A DNA stretch of 7,896 nt from the NCBI GenBank assembly GCA_028707655.1, contig JAQWAN010000087.1, forward strand, positions 1-7,896. The letters are read 5' to 3'. The notes below the pieces were generated by a model. That model was not told where the DNA came from. It was given only the letters and a program-made list of their open reading frames with translations, and made no database searches. Below are positions 1 to 5,757 of this stretch, piece by piece. Positions within the stretch are counted from its first letter, which is position 1. Each line of letters starts with the position of its first letter. A program made the translations under genes and the position numbers. The stretch is from Bacteroidaceae bacterium (GTDB taxonomy: Bacteria > Bacteroidota > Bacteroidia > Bacteroidales > Bacteroidaceae).

Positions 1-1196
1 AGAAAATAACCTTGTCTTCTGGTACAGTTAAACCTATCTCTTTTAAATCTACGTTAACAATGGATGGAGCAAAAGAGCGGGAGTATATGTTCAATGAAGT
101 TTGTCTTCAAGAAAGCAAACGCTTTTATAATAAGAATATGCATGGTGTAGATTGGAAAAAGATGACAACTGCTTACCGCAAATTCTTGCCCTATATCGGA
201 AACAATTATGATTTCTCTGACTTGTTAAGCGAATTATTAGGAGAGTTAAATGTTTCGCATACGGGTAGTGGTTATCGCCCCTCTTTAAAGGGTCATTCTA
301 CCGCTAGTCTTGGTCTTCTATTTAACTGGGACTATGCTAAAAAAGGCTTGTTAATAGACGAAATTATTGAAAAAGGTCCGTTTGATACCGCTACAACAAA
401 GGTAAAAAAGGGAGATATCATAGAAAAAATAGATGGTATCACTATTGAAAAAGGAATGGATTATTATCCTTTACTTGCAGATAAAACAAATAAAAAAGTC
501 TTACTTTCTATATTGAATCCATCTACAGGTCAACGTTGGGATGAGGTAGTGAAAGCGATGTCGAAATATAAATTGAGTGCACTTCTTTATAAACGTTGGG
601 TAAAACAACGTGCAGCTGATGTAGAAAAATGGTCGAATGGTCGATTAGGATATGTACATATTGCCTCCATGAGTGATGCTAGTTTCCGTACTATCTATGC
701 AGATATCTTGGGTAAATATAATAAATGCGAAGGTATTGTTATTGATACGCGTTTCAATGGTGGTGGTCGTTTACACGAAGATATTGAGGTGTTGTTCAGT
801 GGTAATAAATATTTCACACAGGTGGTACGTGGTAAAGAAGCTTGTGATATGCCAAGTAGACGTTGGAACAAGCCCTCTATTATGCTACAATGTGAGGCGA
901 ACTATTCGAATGCACATGGCACCCCTTGGGTGTATAAACATTGTGGATTAGGCAAACTAGTGGGAATGCCTGTTCCAGGAACAATGACTAGTGTAAATTG
1001 GATTACGCTACAAGACCGTTCACTCTATTTTGGTATCCCTGTTGTAGGCTATCGTTTGCCCGATGGTAGTTACCTAGAGAACAAACAACTAGAGCCAGAT
1101 GTTAAAGTAGTCAATGAAAACAACGCTATTAGCCAAGGTTTTGATGCTCAATTAAAAGCTGCTGTGGATGAATTATTAAAAGATATAGCAAAATAA
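1..1196 (+). CDS. Tricorn-like S41 family peptidase, C-terminal part (5' truncated)
   Basis: The frame is open from the first complete codon (position 3), so the true start lies upstream; the TTG at 12 is an internal Leu codon. What remains is a tricorn/C-terminal-processing type serine peptidase, probably periplasmic or envelope-bound. In order I see a helical segment ending in a VSH motif (His codon 258-260), a PDZ-like domain at about 300-510, and the S41 core with GIVIDTRFNGGG at about 732-767. Comparing with the archaeal tricorn tetrad (Ser-His, Ser, Glu) from memory, the matching residues here are Ser-His at 255-260, Ser in NYSNAH at 906-908 and Glu in LENKQLEPD at 1077-1079, so the enzyme looks intact. 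Spacing to the GLGKLVG motif supports that Ser as nucleophile. Related full-length proteins carry N-terminal beta-propeller repeats, which would lie outside the window. Substrate unknown. The family call is firm; the catalytic assignment is inferred. Confidence 0.9.
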   Translation, partial: KITLSSGTVKPISFKSTLTMDGAKEREYMFNEVCLQESKRFYNKNMHGVDWKKMTTAYRKFLPYIGNNYDFSDLLSELLGELNVSHTGSGYRPSLKGHSTASLGLLFNWDYAKKGLLIDEIIEKGPFDTATTKVKKGDIIEKIDGITIEKGMDYYPLLADKTNKKVLLSILNPSTGQRWDEVVKAMSKYKLSALLYKRWVKQRAADVEKWSNGRLGYVHIASMSDASFRTIYADILGKYNKCEGIVIDTRFNGGGRLHEDIEVLFSGNKYFTQVVRGKEACDMPSRRWNKPSIMLQCEANYSNAHGTPWVYKHCGLGKLVGMPVPGTMTSVNWITLQDRSLYFGIPVVGYRLPDGSYLENKQLEPDVKVVNENNAISQGFDAQLKAAVDELLKDIAK

Positions 1197-1211
1197 AATG
1201 AACATTTCATA

Positions 1212-1233
1212 ACTTATTTCAATTATAATAAGT
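1212..1233. repeat. Short AT-rich inverted repeat upstream of rubrerythrin
   Basis: ACTTATT at 1212-1218 is the exact inverse of AATAAGT at 1227-1233, with an 8-base spacer. It lies between the peptidase stop and the rubrerythrin start. There is no T-run after it, so it is a poor terminator. It could be a regulatory site for rubrerythrin, but a 7-bp AT arm in AT-rich DNA can arise by chance. No clear TAnnTTTG promoter was found in this 81-base gap. Confidence 0.25.
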
Positions 1234-1277
1234 AAATTTACATCCTTGTTTAGTATTAATTTTAATAGATAGATCTC

Positions 1278-1853
1278 ATGAAGAGTATTAAAGGAACAGA
1301 AACGGAAAAGAATTTATTAACTTCTTTTGCTGGTGAGTCACAAGCTAGAATGCGTTATACTTATTTTGCAAGTGCAGCAAAAAAAGAGGGTTATGAGCAA
1401 GTATCAGCTATTTTTATGGAAACAGCCGATCAAGAAAAAGAACATGCTAAACGTATGTTTAAATTTCTAGAGGGTGGAATGGTAGAGATTACAGCCTCTT
1501 ATCCTGCAGGTACTATTGCTACAACGCTTGAGAATTTGAAAGCTGCTGCTGGTGGTGAACACGAGGAGTGGTCTGAGTTATATCCTGCATTTGCAGATAT
1601 TGCAGATAAGGAGGGCTTTCCTGCTGTTGCAGCAATGTATAGAAATATATCTATTGCAGAAAAAGCACACGAAGAGCGCTATCAGGCTATGGTAAATAAT
1701 ATAGAAAAGGATACTGTTTTTGCTAAGCCTGAACCTATTGTTTGGCAATGTAGAAACTGTGGTTTTATCTTTGAAGGAACAACAGCTCCAAAAGTTTGTC
1801 CAGCTTGTTTGCATCCTCAGTCTTATTTTGAACCCATGAAGACAAATTATTAA
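1278..1853 (+). CDS. rbr: Rubrerythrin
   Basis: A complete 191-residue rubrerythrin, a cytoplasmic non-haem diiron peroxidase that reduces hydrogen peroxide to water and protects anaerobes from oxidative stress. The ferritin-like four-helix domain covers about residues 1-140 with the expected ligands: Glu20, Glu53 and His56 (in DQEKEH), Glu94 and Glu97 (in GGEHEE), Glu128 and His131 (in AEKAH). The C-terminal rubredoxin-like domain has its Fe(Cys)4 site at Cys158/Cys161 (CRNC) and Cys174/Cys177 (CPAC). The length is usual for the two-domain form. The start is the first ATG, and the first residues (MKSIKGTETEKNLL) match the family. No Shine-Dalgarno sequence is visible, as is normal in this phylum. 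It appears to be its own transcription unit, ending at a strong terminator 17 bases after the stop. The electron donor is not encoded nearby. Confidence 0.97.
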   Translation: MKSIKGTETEKNLLTSFAGESQARMRYTYFASAAKKEGYEQVSAIFMETADQEKEHAKRMFKFLEGGMVEITASYPAGTIATTLENLKAAAGGEHEEWSELYPAFADIADKEGFPAVAAMYRNISIAEKAHEERYQAMVNNIEKDTVFAKPEPIVWQCRNCGFIFEGTTAPKVCPACLHPQSYFEPMKTNY

Positions 1854-1869
1854 TACATTTGTATGTTCT

Positions 1870-1913
1870 AAAAATCCCCCTGTATGGTGTAAAAACCTTA
1901 TAGGGGGATTTTT
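1870..1913. terminator. Strong bidirectional intrinsic terminator after rubrerythrin
   Basis: The outer stem pairs AAAAATCCCCCT (1870-1881) with AGGGGGATTTTT (1902-1913), 12 perfect base pairs. The pairing continues inward through 1882-1888 and 1895-1901 with one G-U pair and one T-T mismatch, leaving a loop of about 6 bases. The A-run on one side and T-run on the other let it act on both strands. It would end rubrerythrin transcription and also stop any read-through of the minus-strand small RNA. Confidence 0.92.
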
Positions 1914-1971
1914 GTATAGATCAAAAACTGTTTTTGTAGGAGTGGGGAGAGAGCTGCCCTAAAATTTGGGC

Positions 1972-1998
1972 AAAAAAAAAGGAGCAACGCCTTGCTCC
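1972..1998 (-). terminator. Intrinsic terminator of the small RNA
   Basis: On the minus strand GGAGCAA (1998-1992) pairs with TTGCTCC (1987-1981) around a 4-base loop, and nine T residues follow directly (1980-1972). This is a textbook factor-independent terminator for minus-strand transcription. On the + strand there is no T-run, so it is not a terminator in that direction. Confidence 0.85.
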
Positions 1999-2040
1999 AA
2001 CCTTTGTTAACCTTAAATCTAATACTATGAAAAACACAGT
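1972..2040 (-). ncRNA. Candidate small RNA with its own promoter and terminator
   Basis: On the minus strand a full promoter (2072-2042) is followed by about 65-70 bases ending in an intrinsic terminator. Reading 5' to 3' from about 2040, I see a 5' hairpin (ACTGTG at 2040-2035 pairing with CATAGT at 2029-2024, one G-U pair, loop UUUUU), an unpaired stretch at 2023-1999 containing AAGGTTAACAAAGG, then a 7-bp terminator hairpin (1998-1981) and nine U residues. There is no sensible reading frame inside. The middle part closely resembles a sequence I remember recurring in intergenic regions of Bacteroides and relatives with the same promoter-hairpin-terminator layout, so this is probably a member of a dispersed small-RNA family. 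I cannot name the family with confidence. It converges on rubrerythrin and diverges from the CotH gene. Exact ends are inferred. Confidence 0.68.
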
Positions 2041-2041
2041 A

Positions 2042-2072
2042 CAAAGATACGGGTTTTGGACATATCTCCAAA
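2042..2072 (-). promoter_or_regulatory. Bacteroides-type promoter of the small RNA
   Basis: On the minus strand TTTG (2072-2069) and TATCTTTG (2049-2042) are separated by 19 bases, an exact match to the Bacteroides sigma consensus of TTTG, 19-21 bases, TAnnTTTG. Transcription should start near 2040-2036. No open frame of useful length starts downstream, which is why the product is taken to be RNA. Confidence 0.8.
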
Positions 2073-2087
2073 TAGAACGCTCTATTT
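2070..2087. repeat. Inverted repeat overlapping the small-RNA -33 element
   Basis: AAATAGA (2070-2076) and TCTATTT (2081-2087) are perfect inverted arms around the 4-base spacer ACGC. The left arm covers three of the four bases of the minus-strand TTTG box (2072-2069). It is well placed to be an operator for the small RNA, but no regulator is known. Confidence 0.4.
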
Positions 2088-2090
2088 AGT

Positions 2091-2104
2091 ATGTTATATA
2101 ACAT
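2091..2104. repeat. 14-bp perfect palindrome upstream of the small-RNA promoter
   Basis: ATGTTATATAACAT reads the same on both strands. It lies about 19 bases upstream of the small-RNA -33 box, a usual place for an activator site. Being made almost wholly of A and T, it could also be chance. Confidence 0.35.
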
Positions 2105-2227
2105 GTTTTAATGTTTTGGAGGATTTTATGTCTATTTGTTCTTTATATATCTTTCTTTTTTTTATTTTGTTAGCGATTGACACACAGTTGTAGCATAAAG
2201 TAGTGCTGTACTTCGTTTTATTACCTT

Positions 2228-2256
2228 TTTGTCCTGAAAAAATAATCGTATATTTG
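2228..2256 (+). promoter_or_regulatory. Bacteroides-type promoter of the CotH gene
   Basis: TATATTTG at 2249-2256 fits the TAnnTTTG box exactly. TTTG at 2228-2231 is the likely -33 element, with a 17-base spacer that is slightly short of the usual 19-21. Transcription would start near 2262, giving a leader of about 26 bases before the ATG at 2289. Confidence 0.7.
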
Positions 2257-2288
2257 CACTCAATAATAAAAATTAATACTTAGACCTG

Positions 2289-4220
2289 ATGAAACGCACA
2301 TTACACCTTTTCTTGTTTATTTTTGTTTTTTATAGTGGTTTAGCTGCCCAAAATTTGTTGGGAGGAACGCCCATCAGCTCCACTCCTCATAATTATGGTA
2401 GTGGCTTAAATGTAGCATCTCATGCTTTTGACGGAGATTATTCCACCTTTTTTGCCTCTTATGAACGTACCTATACTTGGGTTGGACTTGATCTAGGGAG
2501 TCCACATATCATAACCAAAGTGGCTTTTTCTCCCCGCATAGCACATGAGTATCGACTTCTTCTTGGTGTTATAGAGGGTTCAAATCGTTCCGATTTTTTG
2601 GATGCTGTTCCCTTGCATATTATAGATGTAGCGCCAAGAGCAAATACAATGACAGAAGCCACTATCGATTGTAGTAAAGGGTTTCGCTATGTTCGCTATG
2701 TAGGACCTAATGATGCGCGTTGTAATATAGCAGAATTAAAGTTCTTTGGATATGCTTCTGTTGGAGACGACAGCCATTATCCGTTAGTAGCCGATCTACC
2801 CGTTGTTTCTATCCACACAGCCGATGCAACGGATGTGACCTCAAAAGAGTACTACTTAGAGGGATTTGTTTCTTTTATTTCGGATGGCGGTAGTCAGATA
2901 TTTACCTCCGTTACGGAGATTAAAGGTCGCGGAAATTATAGCTGGGGTCTTCCTAAGAAACCCTATAAACTGAAATTAGAGAAATCGACACAACTCTTAG
3001 ATTTTCCTGCTAAAGCAAAGAAATGGACGCTAATAAATAACTATGGTGATAAAACACTCATGAGAAATCTATTAGCATTTGAAATCAGTAAACGTTTTGG
3101 TATGGCATATACGCCTGCTGGCAAACCTGTGGATGTGTTCCTCAATGGCGAGTACAAGGGTTGTTATCAACTATGCGACCAGATTGATGTTAGACCAGGT
3201 AGAGTAGATGTGGTGGAGATGAAAAAGAAGGATATAGCTCTACCTCAGCTCTCCGGTGGGTATCTAATTGAGATAGATGCCTATGCCGATAGAGGAAACT
3301 CTTGGTTTACCTCTAGTAGAGGAATGCCTGTCACCATTAAATCGCCCGATGACGATGATATTAAATATGAGCAGAGTAGCTATATAAAAAACTATTTTAA
3401 TCAACTAGAAGCAGCCGTTTTCTCCTATCAATATACCAATCCATCAACGGGTTATCGGAGTCTGTTAGATATAGATAGTTTCTTGAAACATTTTATTATT
3501 GGGGAATTAACCGGTAATACCGACACCTATTGGAGTGTCTATATGTATAAAGACAGAGAGAGTGATAAGTTCTTTACTGGTCCAGCTTGGGATTTCGATT
3601 TGGCTTTTGAGAACGATAATCGTACTTTTCCAATCAACAACTTAAGTGATTATATTTGTTTAACCAAGGGATCGGCCGTTAATAACATGAGAAACTTCGT
3701 TAAACGTATTCTATCGGATGATAATGCGCAGAATGACCTAGAGCGAATTTGGACCCGTGCACGTTATCATGATGGTGTTACTGCAGACGAATTGTTGGAG
3801 GTTGTAGAGGATTATTCCGCTAAGATTACTAATTCGGCTCATTTAAACTTTTTACGTTGGCCAATTCTAAATCAGTATGTGCATCAAAATCCTAGAATTG
3901 CTGGTTCTTATGCTGGTGAGGTGGATTTTGTAAAAGAGTATATCCGCCAACGAATAGATTGGTTAGATAATAAAATAGGGTTAAATGCAGATGGCATAGA
4001 GCAGATGGATAGCAAAGGTTCTGTATATGCTGCGTATGGAGAAATTCACTTTGAAAATTTCTCAACGCCAAGCGATATTCATATATACGATATGTTAGGC
4101 CGTTTGGTAGCAACTCGTTTGGTTAATTCTATAGATCAAATAAAGATGCATTCCGGTTTGTACATTGTTAAGATGCAGACGGGTAGTATAACCTATACTC
4201 AAAAAGTTTTGGTACCGTAA
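2289..4220 (+). CDS. Secreted CotH-family protein with discoidin-like and type IX sorting domains
   Basis: A complete 643-residue exported protein. Residues 1-20 form a Sec signal peptide (hydrophobic core, likely cut LAA|Q). About 25-155 resemble an F5/8 type C (discoidin) carbohydrate-binding fold, with AFDGD at 46-50 and WVGLDLG. About 170-560 form a CotH kinase-like core: GRGNYSW (213-219), KKPYKLKL (223-230), FLNGEYKG (284-291), NTDTYW (410-415) and WDFDLAF (434-440). The Asp residues of the last two motifs are candidates for the catalytic or metal-binding positions. About 574-643 form a type IX secretion C-terminal domain with IYDMLGRLV, GLYIVK and a closing TQKVLVP. CotH proteins of spore-formers are atypical protein kinases; whether this extracellular relative phosphorylates anything is unknown. 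Expected fate: export, sorting-domain removal and attachment to or release from the cell surface. It is monocistronic, with its own promoter and terminator. Domain calls are strong, function is open. Confidence 0.92.
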   Translation: MKRTLHLFLFIFVFYSGLAAQNLLGGTPISSTPHNYGSGLNVASHAFDGDYSTFFASYERTYTWVGLDLGSPHIITKVAFSPRIAHEYRLLLGVIEGSNRSDFLDAVPLHIIDVAPRANTMTEATIDCSKGFRYVRYVGPNDARCNIAELKFFGYASVGDDSHYPLVADLPVVSIHTADATDVTSKEYYLEGFVSFISDGGSQIFTSVTEIKGRGNYSWGLPKKPYKLKLEKSTQLLDFPAKAKKWTLINNYGDKTLMRNLLAFEISKRFGMAYTPAGKPVDVFLNGEYKGCYQLCDQIDVRPGRVDVVEMKKKDIALPQLSGGYLIEIDAYADRGNSWFTSSRGMPVTIKSPDDDDIKYEQSSYIKNYFNQLEAAVFSYQYTNPSTGYRSLLDIDSFLKHFIIGELTGNTDTYWSVYMYKDRESDKFFTGPAWDFDLAFENDNRTFPINNLSDYICLTKGSAVNNMRNFVKRILSDDNAQNDLERIWTRARYHDGVTADELLEVVEDYSAKITNSAHLNFLRWPILNQYVHQNPRIAGSYAGEVDFVKEYIRQRIDWLDNKIGLNADGIEQMDSKGSVYAAYGEIHFENFSTPSDIHIYDMLGRLVATRLVNSIDQIKMHSGLYIVKMQTGSITYTQKVLVP

Positions 4221-4240
4221 GGTTCACAACAAATAATATA

Positions 4241-4283
4241 AAAGAGGTGCAACTGCTGTTATCCAGTTGAACCTCTTTTTTTT
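4241..4283 (+). terminator. Intrinsic terminator of the CotH gene
   Basis: AAAGAGGTGCAACTG (4241-4255) pairs with CAGTTGAACCTCTTT (4264-4278), 15 positions with a single mismatch and an 8-base loop. A run of eight T residues spans 4276-4283. It starts 20 bases after the stop codon and should end transcription efficiently. Confidence 0.93.
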
Positions 4284-4320
4284 ATTTAGGCATGATAATA
4301 ATACATAAAAAAAATAGCCT

Positions 4321-4344
4321 ATAGCAGCATTATTTTGCTGCTAT
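4321..4344. promoter_or_regulatory. 24-bp dyad just upstream of the permease -7 box
   Basis: ATAGCAGCA (4321-4329) and TGCTGCTAT (4336-4344) are perfect 9-bp inverted arms with a 6-base spacer. The dyad ends two bases before the TATTTTTG box (4347-4354), so it occupies the place of the -33 element and spacer. It may be an operator for the metal permease. It may instead be a second terminator hairpin, since TTTATTTTT follows it. Both roles are possible together. Confidence 0.5.
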
Positions 4345-4346
4345 TT

Positions 4347-4354
4347 TATTTTTG
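4347..4354 (+). promoter_or_regulatory. Putative -7 box of the metal permease gene
   Basis: TATTTTTG matches TAnnTTTG. No TTTG lies at the usual 19-21 base distance upstream, where the 4321-4344 dyad sits, so the promoter may be weak or depend on a regulator. Transcription would start near 4360, about 30 bases before the ATG at 4392. Confidence 0.55.
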
Positions 4355-4391
4355 TGGTAATTTGTCCCCCAATCAATAAACTACCTATAAA

Positions 4392-5621
4392 ATGGAATAT
4401 ATATATGCTTTTTTTTATCTCTTTAATGAGATGGCCCCATATCTATTATTGGGCTTCCTAATAGCTGGATTGATGCACGTGTACGTGCCTAAAAAAATAT
4501 ACAGTCAGCACCTCTCTAAACCCTCTTTTAAATCGGTCTTTTTATCGGCACTGTTTGGCGTGCCTCTTCCTTTATGCTCCTGTGGTGTGATACCTACGGC
4601 TATGTCTTTGCATAAAGAGGGAGCATCAAAAGGAGCTACCATCTCTTTTCTAACGGCAACGCCACAAACGGGAGTAGATTCCATTATGGCTACTTACTCC
4701 CTGCTTGGATTACCTTTTGCCATCATTCGTCCAGTTATCGCTTTTGTTACTGGACTATTGGGCGGGACGTTAGTCAACCGATTGGAGAAATCGGAACCGA
4801 TTGCTTCGCATCCAGAGGATAGTTGCTCTACCACCTCTCTTTCTTCTGTACAACGATTGTCCATTGCTTTTAAATATGGGTTTGGCGAACTAGTAGAAGA
4901 TATCGCCAAATGGTTAATCCTTGGATTGGTAGTAGCTGGGTGTATTACCGTTTTTGTACCCGATGGTTTTTTTGCACAGTTCAGTTCTATCCCTATGCTG
5001 AATATGTTACTCATTTTATGCTTATCCATCCCGATGTATATCTGTGCCACTGGGTCTATCCCTATTGCTGCCTCTTTGATGTTAAAGGGCATTTCTCCTG
5101 GTTCCGCATTGGTGTTGCTAATGGCAGGTCCTGCTACCAACATTGCCTCTATCTTGGTTATCGGTAAGGTCTTGGGCAAGAAAACACTGGCCATCTATCT
5201 TGCAACCATTGTTATAAGTGCCATTGGTTGGGGACTCTTTATTGATGCATTTTTACCTGCTTCTTGGTTCTCTTCTGTTTTACAGGCTCCTTCTATGGAG
5301 CATGGCATGGTCTGGTGGAAATTAGCATCTAGTATTCTCTTATTTATATTGTTACTTCGTGTTTTTATACTAAAAGCAATTTCATCTTCTACTTCAAAAG
5401 CAACTATTATGGAAGAAACAAACGGAAAGACATATCATGTTAAAGGTATGACCTGTCATCATTGTAGCGGAAATCTTGAAAATCACCTTCGCCAATTAGA
5501 GGGGGTAGATAGCGTTCATGTCTCTTTAGAGCAGGGCACCGTGGTTATTGAAGGTGCTGTTTCTCCACAAGAAGTGAGACGTGTTGTCGATTCATTAGGC
5601 TATATTTTTGTTACCTCCTAG
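4392..5621 (+). CDS. SO_0444-type Cu/Zn efflux permease fused to an HMA domain
   Basis: A complete 409-residue inner-membrane permease of the COG0701/DUF318 group, matching the SO_0444-type Cu/Zn efflux family. The N-terminal half (about 10-130) has several membrane helices and the motif PLPLCSCGVIP, with Cys62 and Cys64. A polar loop (about 131-155) joins a second helical half (about 165-330) with the related motif MYICATGSIPIA (Cys218). The pair of similar halves fits an internal duplication. Residues 345-409 form a heavy-metal-associated domain with GMTCHHC (Cys355, Cys358), on the same side of the membrane as the C-terminus, probably cytoplasmic, where it could capture a soft metal and hand it to the channel. 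The relative ArsP exports organoarsenicals, so the substrate is not certain. No ArsR-type regulator is adjacent. A promoter-linked dyad lies upstream, and no good terminator follows. Confidence 0.88.
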   Translation: MEYIYAFFYLFNEMAPYLLLGFLIAGLMHVYVPKKIYSQHLSKPSFKSVFLSALFGVPLPLCSCGVIPTAMSLHKEGASKGATISFLTATPQTGVDSIMATYSLLGLPFAIIRPVIAFVTGLLGGTLVNRLEKSEPIASHPEDSCSTTSLSSVQRLSIAFKYGFGELVEDIAKWLILGLVVAGCITVFVPDGFFAQFSSIPMLNMLLILCLSIPMYICATGSIPIAASLMLKGISPGSALVLLMAGPATNIASILVIGKVLGKKTLAIYLATIVISAIGWGLFIDAFLPASWFSSVLQAPSMEHGMVWWKLASSILLFILLLRVFILKAISSSTSKATIMEETNGKTYHVKGMTCHHCSGNLENHLRQLEGVDSVHVSLEQGTVVIEGAVSPQEVRRVVDSLGYIFVTS

Positions 5622-5646
5622 TTAAGCTACCTCTGGTAAATTAGTT

Positions 5647-5657
5647 TTGTTTAACAC
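5647..5657. repeat. Possible second operator core upstream of the TetR promoter
   Basis: The sequence TTGTTTAACAC contains the palindromic core TGTTTAACA, which is the reverse complement of the TGTTAAACA core in the larger dyad at 5696-5726. The two centres are 59 bases apart and flank the -33 box. The outer arms of the larger dyad are not repeated here, so this site would be weaker, or chance. Confidence 0.3.
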
Positions 5658-5663
5658 TAGAGC

Positions 5664-5694
5664 TTTGCTGTTCTAATTTTTTTGTCTATTTTTG
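5664..5694 (+). promoter_or_regulatory. Promoter of the TetR-TolC-adaptor operon
   Basis: TTTG (5664-5667) and TATTTTTG (5687-5694) are separated by 19 bases, a full match to the Bacteroides promoter consensus. Transcription should start near 5699, which leaves a leader of about 60 bases before the regulator's ATG and places the 5696-5726 dyad at the start site. Confidence 0.82.
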
Positions 5695-5695
5695 C

Positions 5696-5726
5696 ACTAA
5701 CAAGTCTGTTAAACAGTTTAGTTAGT
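5696..5726. promoter_or_regulatory. 31-bp dyad, candidate TetR operator
   Basis: All symmetry is about position 5711. The inner palindrome CTGTTAAACAG (5706-5716) and the outer arms ACTAAC (5696-5701) and GTTAGT (5721-5726) share this centre, with one more symmetric pair at 5703/5719. That makes 12 of 15 pairs complementary. It begins one base after the -7 box and covers the expected start site, where a bound dimer would block initiation. Its size and place suit autoregulation by the TetR protein encoded just downstream. Confidence 0.62.
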
Positions 5727-5757
5727 ATTATAAATAGTAAGAAATAAATAGGGATAA

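Noticed and set aside
673..951. 92-codon + strand frame inside the peptidase gene
   Set aside because: It overlaps conserved S41 motifs in another frame and shows no family features.
1956..1971. GCCC/GGGC hairpin next to the small-RNA terminator
   Set aside because: Only four G-C pairs around a mismatch, with no T-run at its 3' side on either strand. It lies after the stronger U9 terminator on the minus strand.
1898..2104. 68-codon minus-strand open frame in the rubrerythrin-CotH gap
   Set aside because: It would start upstream of the minus-strand promoter, passes through a terminator hairpin and its poly-U tract, and the protein resembles no known family. The RNA interpretation explains the region better.
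2176..2183. TTGACA resembling an E. coli -35 box
   Set aside because: No matching TATAAT follows at 16-18 bases, and Bacteroidota use a different promoter consensus. A good TAnnTTTG promoter lies downstream.
4694..5194. 166-codon minus-strand open frame
   Set aside because: It is fully antisense to the permease, whose + strand frame carries clear family motifs. No promoter or family resemblance was seen.
5631..5662. Possible terminator after the permease (CTCTGGT pairing with ACTAGAG)
   Set aside because: A 7-bp stem with one G-U pair, an 18-base loop, and the T-run 14 bases further on. Too weak to call, and it overlaps the next promoter region.
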